Shown here piece after piece: positions 22,798 to 33,449 of a DNA stretch of 64,000 nucleotides (position 1 is the stretch's first letter; each line of letters opens with the position of its first letter). The stretch is taken from contig RPFO01000154.1 of NCBI GenBank assembly GCA_009746045.1, positions 5,102,146 through 5,166,145 on the forward strand, written 5' to 3'. The stretch comes from Mesostigma viride (taxonomy: Eukaryota; Streptophyta; Mesostigmatophyceae; Mesostigmatales; Mesostigmataceae). The notes under the pieces were generated by a model that saw only the letters and a list, made by a program, of their open reading frames with translations, was not told where the DNA came from and searched no databases. Made by a program: the position numbers and the translations under genes.

Positions 22798-25188
22798 TCA
22801 CATAATGGGGATTGCCACATTCGGGGGCACGTTCTCAGTGCCCGTCGTGCCCCGAGCCAACCTCTTTCTTTTTTTCTTCTCTACCTCTGACAGGGGCCTG
22901 GGGACAATCTCATCCACCAGCTTGTGGAGCGCCCTGATGTTGGTGACCTGCTGCAGCACCCCTACCCCCATGGCACGCTTGGCCACACCCTTGGCGCACG
23001 TGGAGGGGTGGGTGCGACCGTTGGTCATGGTTTTCATGTCACGCTTCTTCACTGCGTGCACGTGCTCCAGCGCCTGGCCAGAGAAGTACTGCAGGTTACC
23101 CCACTTGAGGATGGCTGCTGGCAGGTGGTCTACCGCTATGTGGTAGTAGAGGGTGAGGTTCTCGGCTGCGGTGGCTCTAGCTAGGGCATCTGCCGCCTTG
23201 ATGGCAGCTGCCTTGACCCTGTCAGCCACAGCTTGCCTAACTGGGCCACCCTCTACCTTATCATCCTCAAAAGGCCTGGCTACCTCCACCCAAAACTCCC
23301 TAAGGGTGTCCAGGGAGTCCTGCATGGCAGGGCGCATGTCGTGCTCTTCTGGGAACACTACGTCCAGCAGCTTGTCACCGCTGTTGAGCACCTTGTGGCA
23401 CTCCCGACCTATCACTGTCACCCTCTCGCTCAGGTCCCCCTTACCCTGCGTCTTCTTGCGTGCCTTCACCTGCTCAGGCTTGACATGGCACTCCACCTCC
23501 ACCTTGAGCATGTGCACTAGCCTCTCCTCATCCTTGGCCTGCACGTGGTCTAGCACTACCCGCTGCAGCCAGGTGGCCACCATGTTCAGCTCCATGTGGA
23601 GCAGGCAGAGGGTGACGTGGGTGAGGGGGATGTTAAAGATGGGGGGCCTACCAAAGAACTGCCCATAGTGGGCCTTGGCAAAGGCTGCACGTGCGGTGGG
23701 GTTGGGGGGCTCACTGTCCTTCTCGTCCTCCTCACACGTGAAGCACTCACCACACGCCGGGCAGTCGTATGGGTACTCACCGTGCGCGTGTGCCATCTTC
23801 CTCATGCCCTCCAGCGTCCGCAGCTCGTGCTCCGCCTGCCCCAGCCAGCCCTCGTGGAGCTGGTCCTTGCTCATGTGGCACCACGGGCAGGGGTAGGTGC
23901 CTGAGCAGCCCACTAACCCCAGCACGGCGTGCAGCCACTGCAGGTCACCCCCTAGTATGGCCTCCAGCACACGCCTCACGTTGCCATTGAACACCCCCCC
24001 TTCCTGCCTGATCTCCTCCAGCTCCCCCACCAACCGTGCCGTGACCTCCTCTAGCACCTTGTAGTCATCATCACGGCCCTTGGCCATGACCAGCTCCTGC
24101 AGCTTGTTAGGGGACTGGTGCATTGCTACCTCATCACCTGACCCGCCATGCCGCATGACACGGCCACCGATGCTCAGGGCCTTGAATCCCCGGGCCATCT
24201 GGGCACCATCCCCTAAGATCTGGTACAGGATTTTTGCCCTGTCAAGCCCCTTGGGGTTGGCACGCAGGTCCTGCAGCAGCGCAGCCCGCAAGCCTGATGT
24301 GACTACCGTGCCATCTTCACTTTGCACTATCTTCATCTCCTCCAGCATCTCCTTCATCTCCTCTGCCATCACGTGCTTCGTGGGCAGCGTGGGGTACTTA
24401 GCCCCTGCACTAGTGGTCCTAGGCAAGAACGACTGGGTGGGAGCATCCCAGACACAACTAATCATCTGCCTGAGCTGCTGGTACTTGTCATAGCTAATGC
24501 CAAGCCTGAGCTTCATAGCAATGGCCAGGATCACATCCCACTCCTCTGTGACCTCTAGAATCACATCCTCGTGCAACTGCTTGAGCCTCCCACTATCCCT
24601 CAGGTAGGCATCCAGCACGTCCGGGTGAATGTCAAGGTAGGCTGGGATGACCTCATCTACCACGTCCACGGCAAAGGTGTCATCCAGCCACATGCTCACC
24701 CTGGTGCTGAGATCATGCCTCCTGGCCTTGGGGACAGACTTCCCAGCCACCACCCTCGGATTCTTTGAACCCACGCGCCTGCCCACCGGTGCCGTAGGGC
24801 TCACCACCTCCTCCACGTGACCTGCCCGAACTGCATTTTGCCTGGCCACCTTCAAGTCCCTCCTCAACTGCACTATCACTGCTTCCTGCTCCTCAACCTT
24901 GCGTGCCAGTGCTGCAGATTGCTCCTTGTTCCTCTCTTGGGCTGCCTTATAGCTACCAAGACTGTTTTGCAAAGTCCTTGCACGCTGGCTCCCATCACAC
25001 CCCCCCTTGCCAGGTTTAGCCAGCTTGGTGCTCGTGCAAACAAAACCCTTCACACCAGCTAGCACGTTCAACGGCACACTTGCCATGGTCACCACTGCAT
25101 TACCCATGCACGTTGTTATATAGGTTCCCAATGATGCAACCCATGCACAAGACAAATGAAGCATGAAGGAATGAAAAAGCCATTTCAT
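22798..25188 (-). CDS. DDE transposase with RAG1/Transib/Chapaev-like zinc-binding core
   Basis: The frame encodes up to 796 residues; M36 (25083) is an alternative start because residues 1-35 are hydrophobic and untypical. Residues ~80-118 form a coiled coil. The candidate catalytic core has D327 (ILGDGAQ), D415 (GGDLQWLH), the CxxC pair C434/C437 (YPCPWC), the HxxxxH pair H683/H688 (YYHIAVDH) and E708 (SGQALEHV). D415-C434 is 19 and H688-E708 is 20 residues, the spacings of RAG1 D708-C727 and H942-E962. A second Cys cluster lies at 476-485 (C-x2-C four times). Known families with this CxxC/HxxxH insertion include RAG1/Transib and CMC (CACTA/Chapaev). The reading frame is intact. The partner gene lies 113 bp upstream on the same strand. 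Confidence 0.7.
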   Translation of the reverse strand: MKWLFHSFMLHLSCAWVASLGTYITTCMGNAVVTMASVPLNVLAGVKGFVCTSTKLAKPGKGGCDGSQRARTLQNSLGSYKAAQERNKEQSAALARKVEEQEAVIVQLRRDLKVARQNAVRAGHVEEVVSPTAPVGRRVGSKNPRVVAGKSVPKARRHDLSTRVSMWLDDTFAVDVVDEVIPAYLDIHPDVLDAYLRDSGRLKQLHEDVILEVTEEWDVILAIAMKLRLGISYDKYQQLRQMISCVWDAPTQSFLPRTTSAGAKYPTLPTKHVMAEEMKEMLEEMKIVQSEDGTVVTSGLRAALLQDLRANPKGLDRAKILYQILGDGAQMARGFKALSIGGRVMRHGGSGDEVAMHQSPNKLQELVMAKGRDDDYKVLEEVTARLVGELEEIRQEGGVFNGNVRRVLEAILGGDLQWLHAVLGLVGCSGTYPCPWCHMSKDQLHEGWLGQAEHELRTLEGMRKMAHAHGEYPYDCPACGECFTCEEDEKDSEPPNPTARAAFAKAHYGQFFGRPPIFNIPLTHVTLCLLHMELNMVATWLQRVVLDHVQAKDEERLVHMLKVEVECHVKPEQVKARKKTQGKGDLSERVTVIGRECHKVLNSGDKLLDVVFPEEHDMRPAMQDSLDTLREFWVEVARPFEDDKVEGGPVRQAVADRVKAAAIKAADALARATAAENLTLYYHIAVDHLPAAILKWGNLQYFSGQALEHVHAVKKRDMKTMTNGRTHPSTCAKGVAKRAMGVGVLQQVTNIRALHKLVDEIVPRPLSEVEKKKRKRLARGTTGTENVPPNVAIPIM

Positions 25189-25301
25189 TACAAAATATAA
25201 TATTTAGGAAAAAACAACATCATTATCATCCTGCCTGACCTGCCATCACCAATGATATGTCAATGCCAATAAAACACAGTGCCAATAAAACACCTAGCAC
25301 C

Positions 25302-26518
25302 CTACTTCTTCACCCAGCGCCCGGAAGCATCACGGTACTCAATGTAAGGAGGCCACACGTAGGGGCCATGCTTGGCCTCCCACGCTGCTAGCTTCTGGTA
25401 GTTGACCTTGAAGTTGAGGATCCCTGCCCTAATGTTTCTCATGTCCTCATCATCACACCACCGGTAAGGATCCTCGGGGTCCCTGCGAATGGTGTCCCCG
25501 TCAGCTAGCCTCCTAGCTTCAAAGTTCATGTCCACATGGACCGTCCCCATCCACAGCTCATGATCGGTAGGTTTGTGGAAGGAGGGAAACACCTCCTCCT
25601 CCCCCCCCCATCTTCCCCCTCCTCCTCACCTGCCAGCTGGGACATGGCCAGCCTATCCCCCTGGTTTGAGCTACCAGCTATGCTCTCTACCCCCTCCTCA
25701 TCCTCCCCCTCATCGCTCAGCCCATCCTCACTAACAGCGCTGCCGGGGATGTTAGGAGGGGCATGGGAGGAGAGGAAGGTGGTGGCAGCAGCCTTGACAT
25801 TCACAGGGATGCTTGGGAGCAGGCACTGGCAGTGGGATGCAGCATGCAAAACCTTCCTGGCTGTATACCGCTGCAAAATCAGGCGAGCTGCCGCCTCCCC
25901 CTCCCTTTCAGCTAGCCACGTGTTTGGGTGCTCGCGGTCTACCAAATCCCACTTCGTTGCCAAGACATGGAAGGGATGGTCTACCGCGTATACTACATTC
26001 CCCATCACGTTCATGACCATGTAAGAATATCTTACCAGGAGTGTTTGCTCCTCAGCAAAATTGCTGGACCACTCCAGGTATAGGGGGGGCACGACAACGG
26101 ACACGCTGCTCTTCAGAAGCCTGGCGCCAGCCCACTCCCGCTTGCCCTCGCAGGCCAGCTCCAGCAGGCTCTGGATCTGCGTGCAGCTCGTGATTTCACG
26201 CTTGATACGCCTGAAGGAAACGCCGGGGTGGGCGCTCGACGTCCTCGCACTGTCGTGGGTTAACACCCCGGCTTGACCCAGCGTTGCCTGGAACGCCTCC
26301 TCCGGGAACGGGTTGATTGTAAAAGACATACTGGCCTGCGGATGTTGCGTCAGGCCGCGATAAACTCGCCGGTTGATGGCGACAAAGTAGGGCTTTGCCG
26401 TCGTCAAGAACTGCAAATTGTTGTCTCTATTGCAGCCTGGGCACACCAAAGATCGCGGCAGCCCGCCACGCCCACAGGAAACACAGCGCAGAAGGTTGCT
26501 CCGGCCGAGCGAAGTCAT
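25302..26518 (-). pseudogene. Second gene of the two-gene transposon, zinc-ribbon protein, one frameshift
   Basis: From 26518 a frame of 330 residues begins MTSLGRSNLLRC and has an N-terminal zinc ribbon (residues 12-29, CVSC then CPGC, C-x2-C-x10-C-x2-C). It then enters an acidic tail and, after a C9 run at 25601-25609, the sense continues in another frame (FPSFHKPTDHELWMG...) to the stop at 25302. One base gained or lost in the run would give about 405 residues. I do not recognise the middle domain. Orientation and closeness to the transposase suggest a transposition accessory or DNA-binding protein; that is inference. Confidence 0.5.
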
Positions 26519-26740
26519 ATAGCTGCAAGAAAAGACGAAAAAGCGATTAAAAGCACGACATGCAGTGTTGCCCCTGTCAGCGCTCCTATAATTCTCACTT
26601 TTTCGCGGAAGGGGCGTAAAAATCGGAAACGCAAAATTAAGGGAAATCCTACGCTGGGTTTCTTTAAAATGATGTAAGGAACTAGTAGAACGTGTTCGCT
26701 TCCACCGTCAATTAGTTTGGGCAACGAGACCTTACCTTAA

Positions 26741-28446
26741 CCCCTAAATGGGCGGAAATGCTGCCGATAAATCGGCAGTAACTCACCTATTTTGTAAACC
26801 AGCCCCTGTACAACCTAGCAATATCCAATGGCTGTCCTTGGGGGGCAAGCATGTCCGTGAGTTGCCCTAAGCCATGATATATCACAACCTCACATATATT
26901 CATCGTAGGCCATGTATAACTGCCGTCAAAGTCAGGGGGGTCAAGACGAGCGTTTTCATTTTTGGTAGAATGTGCATTTTGAATTATGTTGTAAGAGCTA
27001 GGCACCTACCACTTCAGGGATGATAAACAATTAGTTGCTGAACAGTTTGAGCCATTGGGGTCATCATTTGGGTGGGTATACCAGCAGTTACACCCAGTAC
27101 AGCCCATAGGGGTACCGTTGGTAAAAAGCAACCAAGGGGGTAGGAGTGGGCATACTACCTACTAATACGTACTAATATGGCCCCCAACCATGCCAAACAA
27201 TACATTTCCCTTCCACAATGATGGGGAAACATAACTGCATCATCACACTGCCCTTACATGGCACCTATGTGCAGGTGCCACCTTGTCCATGCACGTAGGT
27301 AACGTGGTACGGATACCCTACGCAAGGCATGCATTCTAGGAGGCAGCCACCAACAAACTAGTGATTCTAAGCCTATTTCAGCCTGCCCTAGCAAGGATAA
27401 ACTAGGCCTAAGCTGCTATAGCTTTCCAGGTGATGGCCAGCACACCTGGTGGCACATGCTGACAATGGGAAGCTTCTACTCACCGGTTACATGCTTGATG
27501 ATGCCACAGAGACCAGCCAACTGCCTCACACTCATGCAATATGTGTGTGGGAAATGTATAACAAACATATATGGAGGTATTCAAACCCATACAGCCTCTA
27601 AAACGTATCACCATCACCCTGTGGCAGGTCAACTGACTGAGGGAAGCATCTAAGAAGGGTGTTTTAGAAAGGGGCCAGGCCAGGGTCAAGAAAGAGCATG
27701 AATAATGCAAAAAGAATGTGCTACACAAGCTAGAACGTATATATAAACGTCAAACATCGATAGGAAAACGATGCTTAAGCTTTACCAGGCATGGATGGCG
27801 TTACCTTGGCCCAGGCGGTGGCCGCAAAATGGCGCATTTCGGCACACCAAAGTTGTGCAGCATGGTCGCTGGATTCGGCGATTTCTGGCCACCCTTGCAC
27901 GTTTACGACTACAATGTATCATAAAAAGTAAAAAGAAACCGATATATCCTTTAAAATACGCCGGAAAGGTATTGCTGTCAACGTTTCTATCGTCCGGCCT
28001 GATCGCAGTTTTTTCCAGCAAGAACGCTGCCGACACCTATCAAATGGCATTCCCGCGAACCAAAAATTGGCCTGTATGATCTTTAGGACGTATAAAATCA
28101 ATGTCCTAAGTTTGGCCAGAAAATTCTAACGCAAACGTAAATGCCATGCGTCACTAGTGGGCGCAAGCCGCCATGGCCAGGTCGTCGTTTTCCGGAATGC
28201 ACGTTGTAGGTGAAAAAGTACCCTGACCCCTTGTACTTTGACGGTCTGGAACACCTGTTAAACTTGGTCAAAATATAGCAAACCCTAGTATCATGTTCTG
28301 GAGAAACTTATAAACTTTCATTCTTCTCAGCTAAACGTTTCCTAATTCCCAATAGTATTCTCGCAAACTGGTCCCCCGAGTAGGTGCCGACAAATCGGCT
28401 GTAAGTCACTTTTTGGCGGAAAATCGGCAGCAAGACCATTTAGGGG
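26741..28446. mobile_element. Non-autonomous piggyBac-like element (TTAA target, CCCCTAAATGG termini)
   Basis: TTAA (26737-26740) precedes CCCCTAAATGG, and CCATTTAGGGG precedes TTAA (28447-28450). The inverted ends extend into GCTGCCGAT(A/T)(A/T)...TCGGC blocks on both sides. It lies just upstream of the zinc-ribbon gene of the two-gene transposon and may have inserted in that element's 5' region. There is no transposase; a short frame at 27771-28079 has no recognisable feature. Confidence 0.8.
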
Positions 28447-28450
28447 TTAA

Positions 28451-29027
28451 AGATGCACGGGTCTGGTCGGACGGCGAGCAAAAACTGCGCCAACTGCGTG
28501 CTTGTCCTCGTTCACACCCAATACAGCAGCGTTTCGCGAGTTTTTTTGTGAATATTATTTTTCCCTATGATATTGCCGTTCGAACAAGCGAAATCCGGTA
28601 CACAATGGCTTCGTATTCCGTGAGCAATAAATTTTCAGCTACCATAGCCGTGCACACCGAATTTCAGTCAACATTGCACGCGCGCACCGAATTTCGTCAA
28701 CTTTTGCGCGGGAATTACCGGGGAACCGCCCGGCGCTGCGCCGGATTGATGTGAAGGAATGGAATGCTGCCATGAATTTTAGCCGTAATACTTGCAACTA
28801 GGGGACACACGATAAAGTCACGAATCTGACATGCATAGTGCCGTCATGGCACATGCATGAACATTTACACGAACAGAGGATCACATGGACGCCCACGCGC
28901 ACACGCATGGCAATCCCCATGCCCCAACACACACACAAGCCCCAACTCGACACATTGCACCAATGACCCACCCACCCAAACCCAACCCCAGCCCCCGGCT
29001 CACCCCCCCAACGCCCATGAACACGCC
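28451..29027. other. Spacer before the GC satellite; no gene seen
   Basis: AT-rich sequence to about 28860 may include the unseen 5' end of the two-gene transposon. From 28860 it becomes C/A-rich (repeated CACACGC, CCCAACACACAC) and grades into the satellite, as if decayed repeat. Confidence 0.4.
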
Positions 29028-31255
29028 CATGCCCCGCCCCCGCCCCCGCCCCTGCCCACGCCCCCGCCCCCGCCCCCGCCCCCGCCCCCGCCCCGCCCCC
29101 GCCCCCGCCCCCGCCCCGCCCCGCCCCCCCCGCCCCGCCCCGCCCCCGGCGCCCCCGCCCCGCCCCCGCCCCGCCCCCGCCCCGCCCCCGCCCCCGCCCC
29201 CGCCCCGCCCCCGCCCCCGCCCCCGCCCCGCCCCCGCCCCGCCCCGCCCCCGCCCCGCCCCGCCCCCGCCCCCGCCCCCGCCCCCCCCCCGCCCCCGCCC
29301 CGCCCCGCCCCCGCCCCCGCCCCGCCCCCGCCCCCGCCCCGCCCCCGCCCCGCCCCCGCCCCGCCCCCGCCCCCGCCCCCGCCCCGCCCCCGCCCCCCCG
29401 CCCCGCCCCCGCCCCGCCCCCGCCCCGCCCCCGCCCCCGCCCCTGCCCCTGCCCACGCCCACGCCCCGCCCACGCCCACGCCCCCGGCGCCCCCGCCCCC
29501 GCCCCGCCCCGGCGCCCCGCCCCCGCCCGCCCCGCCCCCGCCCCCGCCCCGCCCCGCCCCCGCCCCGCCCCCGCCCCGCCCCGCCCCGCCCCCCGCCCCC
29601 GCCCCCGCCCCCGCCCCTGCCCACGCCCCCGCCCCGCCCCCGCCCCGCCCCCGCCCCGGCGCCCCCGCCCCCGCCCCCGCCCCCGCCCCGCCCCCGCCCC
29701 CGCCCCCGCCCCGGCGCCCCCGCCCCGCCCCCGCCCCCGCCCCCGCCCCCCCCGCCCCCGCCCCCGCCCCCGCCCCCGCCCCGCCCCCGCCCCGCCCCCG
29801 CCCCCGCCCCGCCCCCGCCCCCCCCCGCCCCGCCCCGCCCCGCCCCCGCCCGCCCCCGCCCCCGCCCCCGCCCCGCCCCGCCCCCGCCCCGCCCCGCCCC
29901 GCCCCGCCCCCGCCCCGCCCCCGCCCCCGCCCCGCCCCGCCCCCGCCCCCCGCCCCCGCCCCCGCCCCGCCCCGCCCCGCCCCGCCCCGCCCCCGCCCCG
30001 CCCCGCCCTGCCCCGCCCCCGCCCCGCCCCGCCCCGCCCCGCCCCGCCCCTGCCCCTGCCCACGCCCACCGCCCCGCCCACGCCCACGCCCGCGCCCCCG
30101 CCCCCGCCCCGCCCCGCGCCCCGCCCCCGCCCCGCCCCGCCCCGCCCCCGCCCCCGCCCCGCCCCCGCCCCCGCCCCGCCCCCGCCCCTGCCCCCGCCCC
30201 CGCCCCGCCCCGCCCCCGCCCCGCCCCGCCCCCGCCCCCGCCCCCGCCCCCGCCCCGCCCCGGCGCCCCCGCCCCGCCCCCCCCCGCCCCCGCCCCGCCC
30301 CCCCGCCCCGCCCCCGCCCCGCCCCCGCCCCGCCCCGCCCCCGCCCCGCCCCGCCCCCGCCCCCGCCCGCCCCCGCCCCGCCCCGCCCCCCCCGCCCCCG
30401 CCCCGCCCCCGCCCCCGCCCCCCGCCCCCGCCCCCGCCCCCGCCCCCGCCCCCGCCCCCCCGCCCCGCCCCCGCCCGCCCCCCCCGCCCCGCCCCGCCCC
30501 CGCCCGCCCCGCCCCGCCCCCGCCCCTGCCCCCGCCCCCGCCCCCGCCCCGCCCCGCCCCCCCGCCCCGCCCGCCCCCGCCCCTGCCCCTGCCCACGCCC
30601 ACGCCACGCCCACGCCCACGCCACGCCCCGGCGCCCCCGCCCCGCCCCGCCCCCGCGCCCCGCCCGGCCCGCCCCCGCCCCCGCCCCGCCCCCGCCCCCG
30701 CCCGCCCCCGCCCGCCCCGCCCCGCCCCGCCCCCGCCCCGCCCCCGCCCCCGCCCCCGCCCCGCCCCGCCCCCGCCCCCCCGCCCCGCCCCCGCCCCGCC
30801 CCGCCCCCGCCCCCGCCCGCCCCCGCCCCGCCCCCGCCCCCGCCCCCGCCCCCGCCCCGCCCCGCCCCCGCCCGCCCCCGCCCCCGCCCCGCCCCGCCCC
30901 CGCCCCCGCCCGCCCCCGCCCCCGCCCGCCCGCCCCCGCCCCCGCCCGCCCCGCCCGCCCCGCCCCGCCCCCGCCCCCGCCCCGCCCCCGCCCCGCCCGC
31001 CCCCGCCCCCGCCCCGCCCCGCCCCCGCCCCGCCCCCGCCCGCCCCGCCCCCGCCCCCGCCCCCGCCCCGCCCCCGCCCCCGCCCCGCCCCCGCCCCCGC
31101 CCCGCCCCCGCCCCGCCCCGCCCCCGCCCCCGCCCCCGCCCCCGCCCCGCCCCCCCCCGCCCCGCCCCCGCCCCTGCCCCGCCCCGCCCCCGCCCCCGCC
31201 CCGCCCCCGCCCCTGCCCACGCCCACGCCCACGCCCACGCCCACGCCCACGCCGC
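29028..31255. repeat. 2.2-kb (CCCCG/CCCCCG)n GC satellite
   Basis: The tract is an irregular mixture of CCCCG and CCCCCG units with rare GGCGCC and CCCCGG variants, so the minus strand is a run of G4 and G5 blocks. A marker block of CCCCTGCCC followed by CACGCCCACGCC recurs near 29443, 30050, 30581 and 31211, giving a loose higher-order spacing of about 530-630 bp. No stop codons occur in several frames, so the very long open frames here are not genes. Confidence 0.95.
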
Positions 31256-31534
31256 GCCTGCGCCCACCCTAGCCTCACCCCTACTCCAAGCCACAAATGC
31301 ACCCTAAGCCACAGCCAGAAGTACAGCACAGCAGCGACAATTGCAGACTTAGCCCAGACACACACCTACCCACGTCAATGCCCCTGCCCAGAGACTCGCG
31401 GCCTCATCCCATCCCCCTGCACGAACAGTTCCCAAACAAAAGAAAAGGCAAACAAAAGGAACAAGAGTAGCAAGCTGCATTGCCTGCACATATGCCAGTT
31501 CTGGCGCACATGCCAGGCCGAAAGCAACTCATGA
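31256..31534. other. Spacer between the two satellites; nothing recognised
   Basis: Unique-looking, C/A-rich sequence without coding signal. It separates the CCCCG satellite from the CCCCTG satellite. Confidence 0.5.
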
Positions 31535-32071
31535 TTGCCCCTGCCTGTGCCCCTGCCCCTGCCCCTGCCCCTGCCCCTGCCCCTGCCTGTGCCCCTGCCC
31601 CTGCCTGTGCCCCTGCCCCTGCCTGTGCCCCTGCCCCTGCCCCTGCCCCTGCCCCTGCCCCTGCCCCTGCCCCTGCCCCTGCCCCTGCCCCTGCCCCTGC
31701 CCCTGCCCCTGCCCCTGCCCCTGCCCCTGCCCCTGCCCCTGCCCCTGCCCCTGCCCCTGCCCCTGCCCCTGCCCCTGCCACTGCCCCTGCCCCTGCCACT
31801 GCCCCTGCCCCTGCCTGTGCCCCTGCCCCTGCCTGTGCCCCTGCCCCTGCCTGTGCCCCTGCCCCTGCCCCTGCCCCTGCCCCTGCCCCTGCCCCTGCCC
31901 CTGCCCCTGCCCCTGCCCCTGCCCCTGCCCCTGCCCCTGCCCCTGCCCCTGCCCCTGCCCCTGCCCCTGCCCCTGCCCCTGCCCCTGCCCCTGCCCCTGC
32001 CCCTGCCCCTGCCCCTGCCCCTGCCCCTGCCCCTGCCCCTGCCCCTGCCCCTGCCCCTGCCCCTGCCCCTG
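31535..32071. repeat. (CCCCTG)n satellite, left part
   Basis: About 90 CCCCTG units, with CCTGTG and CCACTG variants clustered near 31545-31630 and 31780-31860. The tract ends exactly at the left LTR of the Copia element and resumes on the other side at 51116, so it was one array before insertion. Confidence 0.95.
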
Positions 32072-32284
32072 AGTTAGTCTAAGTCTCCCGCCTGTAGCCT
32101 AAGTGGACACGTGCCAGCACCGCCGGCGCCCAATTGGGTACTGGGACGGTGCTGGACTAGAGCAGTCGTGGCATGGACACGTGGCTAGACTCAGTATGTG
32201 ATGAGCCGGTACCTCAGTACCGGGACTGTAGTTGTCATGTTAGGACTGACTAGATCAGGTTGTAACTGATAGGTTAGTCCGTCC
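32072..32284 (+). repeat. Copia 5' LTR, left part (213 bp)
   Basis: It matches 50742-50954 of the 3' LTR almost perfectly and stops at GTCCGTCC, where the DIRS-like element A begins. The remaining 166 bp lie at 38903-39068. Confidence 0.95.
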
Positions 32285-32962
32285 TCTGTGCATGCTTTCA
32301 GGTTCACTTTGTTTGAGAAGGCACCAGAACTTGTTTATTGCAAAATTATATGCTTAAGCCGCTTGCAGGCCTTGGTAGACCGAGAGACTGGCAAATTGTG
32401 CGCAAGTCCCAGGCGGCTGCCACCATATAACACCCCCAGAGACAACAAACAAACAAACAAACAAAAGAGGGTGGGTGGGTGGGGAAAACTGATAAAGCAT
32501 GCGCCGCCATGTCTTCCTCAATAAATTGGCTGCATTGCATGCGCACGGTGACGAATGCAAGTCCGGTACAGTACTGGCGCGGCGCCTAGGTGCCACTGAC
32601 CAGTTGTACTACAAAGAACCCACTTGTACTGATTCTTTCGACATTGTACTACGTTTAGTCACTGTCTACTTCAACCCAGGTGGTCATACCACCTCCTAGG
32701 CAGGTTGTGCTACACCTGAACGAATCTTTACTAGCCTGAGCTAGTTTGAACTAGTTTGAAGTAGATTGTACTACCCTGTAGTACCAATGAAGTACTTTGA
32801 ACTACATCCAAGTACTTGGAAACAGTCCAGAGGTCATTTGCAGGGACTTTCACCCTTTCCAGGAGCATTTCTCGCAGATCAGCCATGAGGCAGCGGCACC
32901 GACTCGCACTCCGCTCCCCTTAGTCGCAAATCAGGGAATCCAGATCGTAAGATCAACCATCC
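32285..32962 (-). mobile_element. Short DIRS-like element A (678 bp), tandem with B
   Basis: It shares its terminal ~150 bp (from TCTGTGCATGCTTTCAGG) with element B at 32963 and its other ~470 bp (32494-32962) with B at 38429-38902. Between them are only (ACAA)n and GGGTGGGTGGG. It is therefore a left end joined to a right end without coding sequence. The A/B junction CATCC-TCTGTGC is the same join expected from recombinase-mediated tandem integration. Confidence 0.8.
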
Positions 32963-33168
32963 TCTGTGCATGCTTTCAGGTTCACTTTGTTTGAGAAGGC
33001 ACCAGAACTTGTTTATTGCAAAATTATATGCTTAAGCCGCTTGCAGGCCTTGGTAGACCGAGAGACTGGCAAATTGTGCGCAAGTCCCAGGCGGCTGCCA
33101 CCATATAACACCCGCATCTCCAACCTGGCCGTCCCCGGCCGCATCTGGAGTGGTTGTAGAGGGGGAAG

Positions 33169-33367
33169 CCCTAGCGTGGCTGCTAGAGTGCGCCTCCCCT
33201 GCACCTGTCAACGCAGGTACCCGCAGAGCCCTAGTGTATCCACTAGAGTGCGCCCCGCCGGCTCTGTCCAAGGCAGGATACGGTCGAAGGTTAGCCAAAC
33301 TGGAAATCAGGATGATGGCGCGACGCCCAAAACCAGCAGGGCCCCAGCGTGTCCACTGGAGTGCGCC
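33169..33367 (-). repeat. Three stem-loop repeats downstream of the recombinase
   Basis: Copies at 33169-33194, 33229-33254 and 33342-33367 follow CCCTAG(C/T)GT...CTAGAGTGCGCC; the first two are 60 bp apart. CTAGCG and its complement can pair around a short loop. Element D has one copy in the same place (62952-62977). Confidence 0.65.
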
Positions 33368-33449
33368 CTGCCGACTCCTCCAACGGAGCTGCATCGTTTT
33401 ATACTGCGCCCCCCCGGCCTAGACCGGGGCAGGCGCATCCCCACACTGG

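Noticed and set aside
28798-31365. Very long open frames (about 760-870 codons, Gly/Arg/Ala or Pro/Arg/Ala) on both strands
   Set aside because: They are translations of the CCCCG/CCCCCG satellite, which has no stop codons in several frames. No start context, domain or unique sequence supports a gene.
31535-32082. 200-codon poly Ala-Pro frame in (CCCCTG)n
   Set aside because: Pure microsatellite translation; the array is split by a transposon insertion.
32072-32284. Solo LTR fragment unrelated to the Copia element
   Set aside because: It joins to 38903-39068 to give the full 379-bp LTR of 50742-51120, so it is the interrupted 5' LTR.
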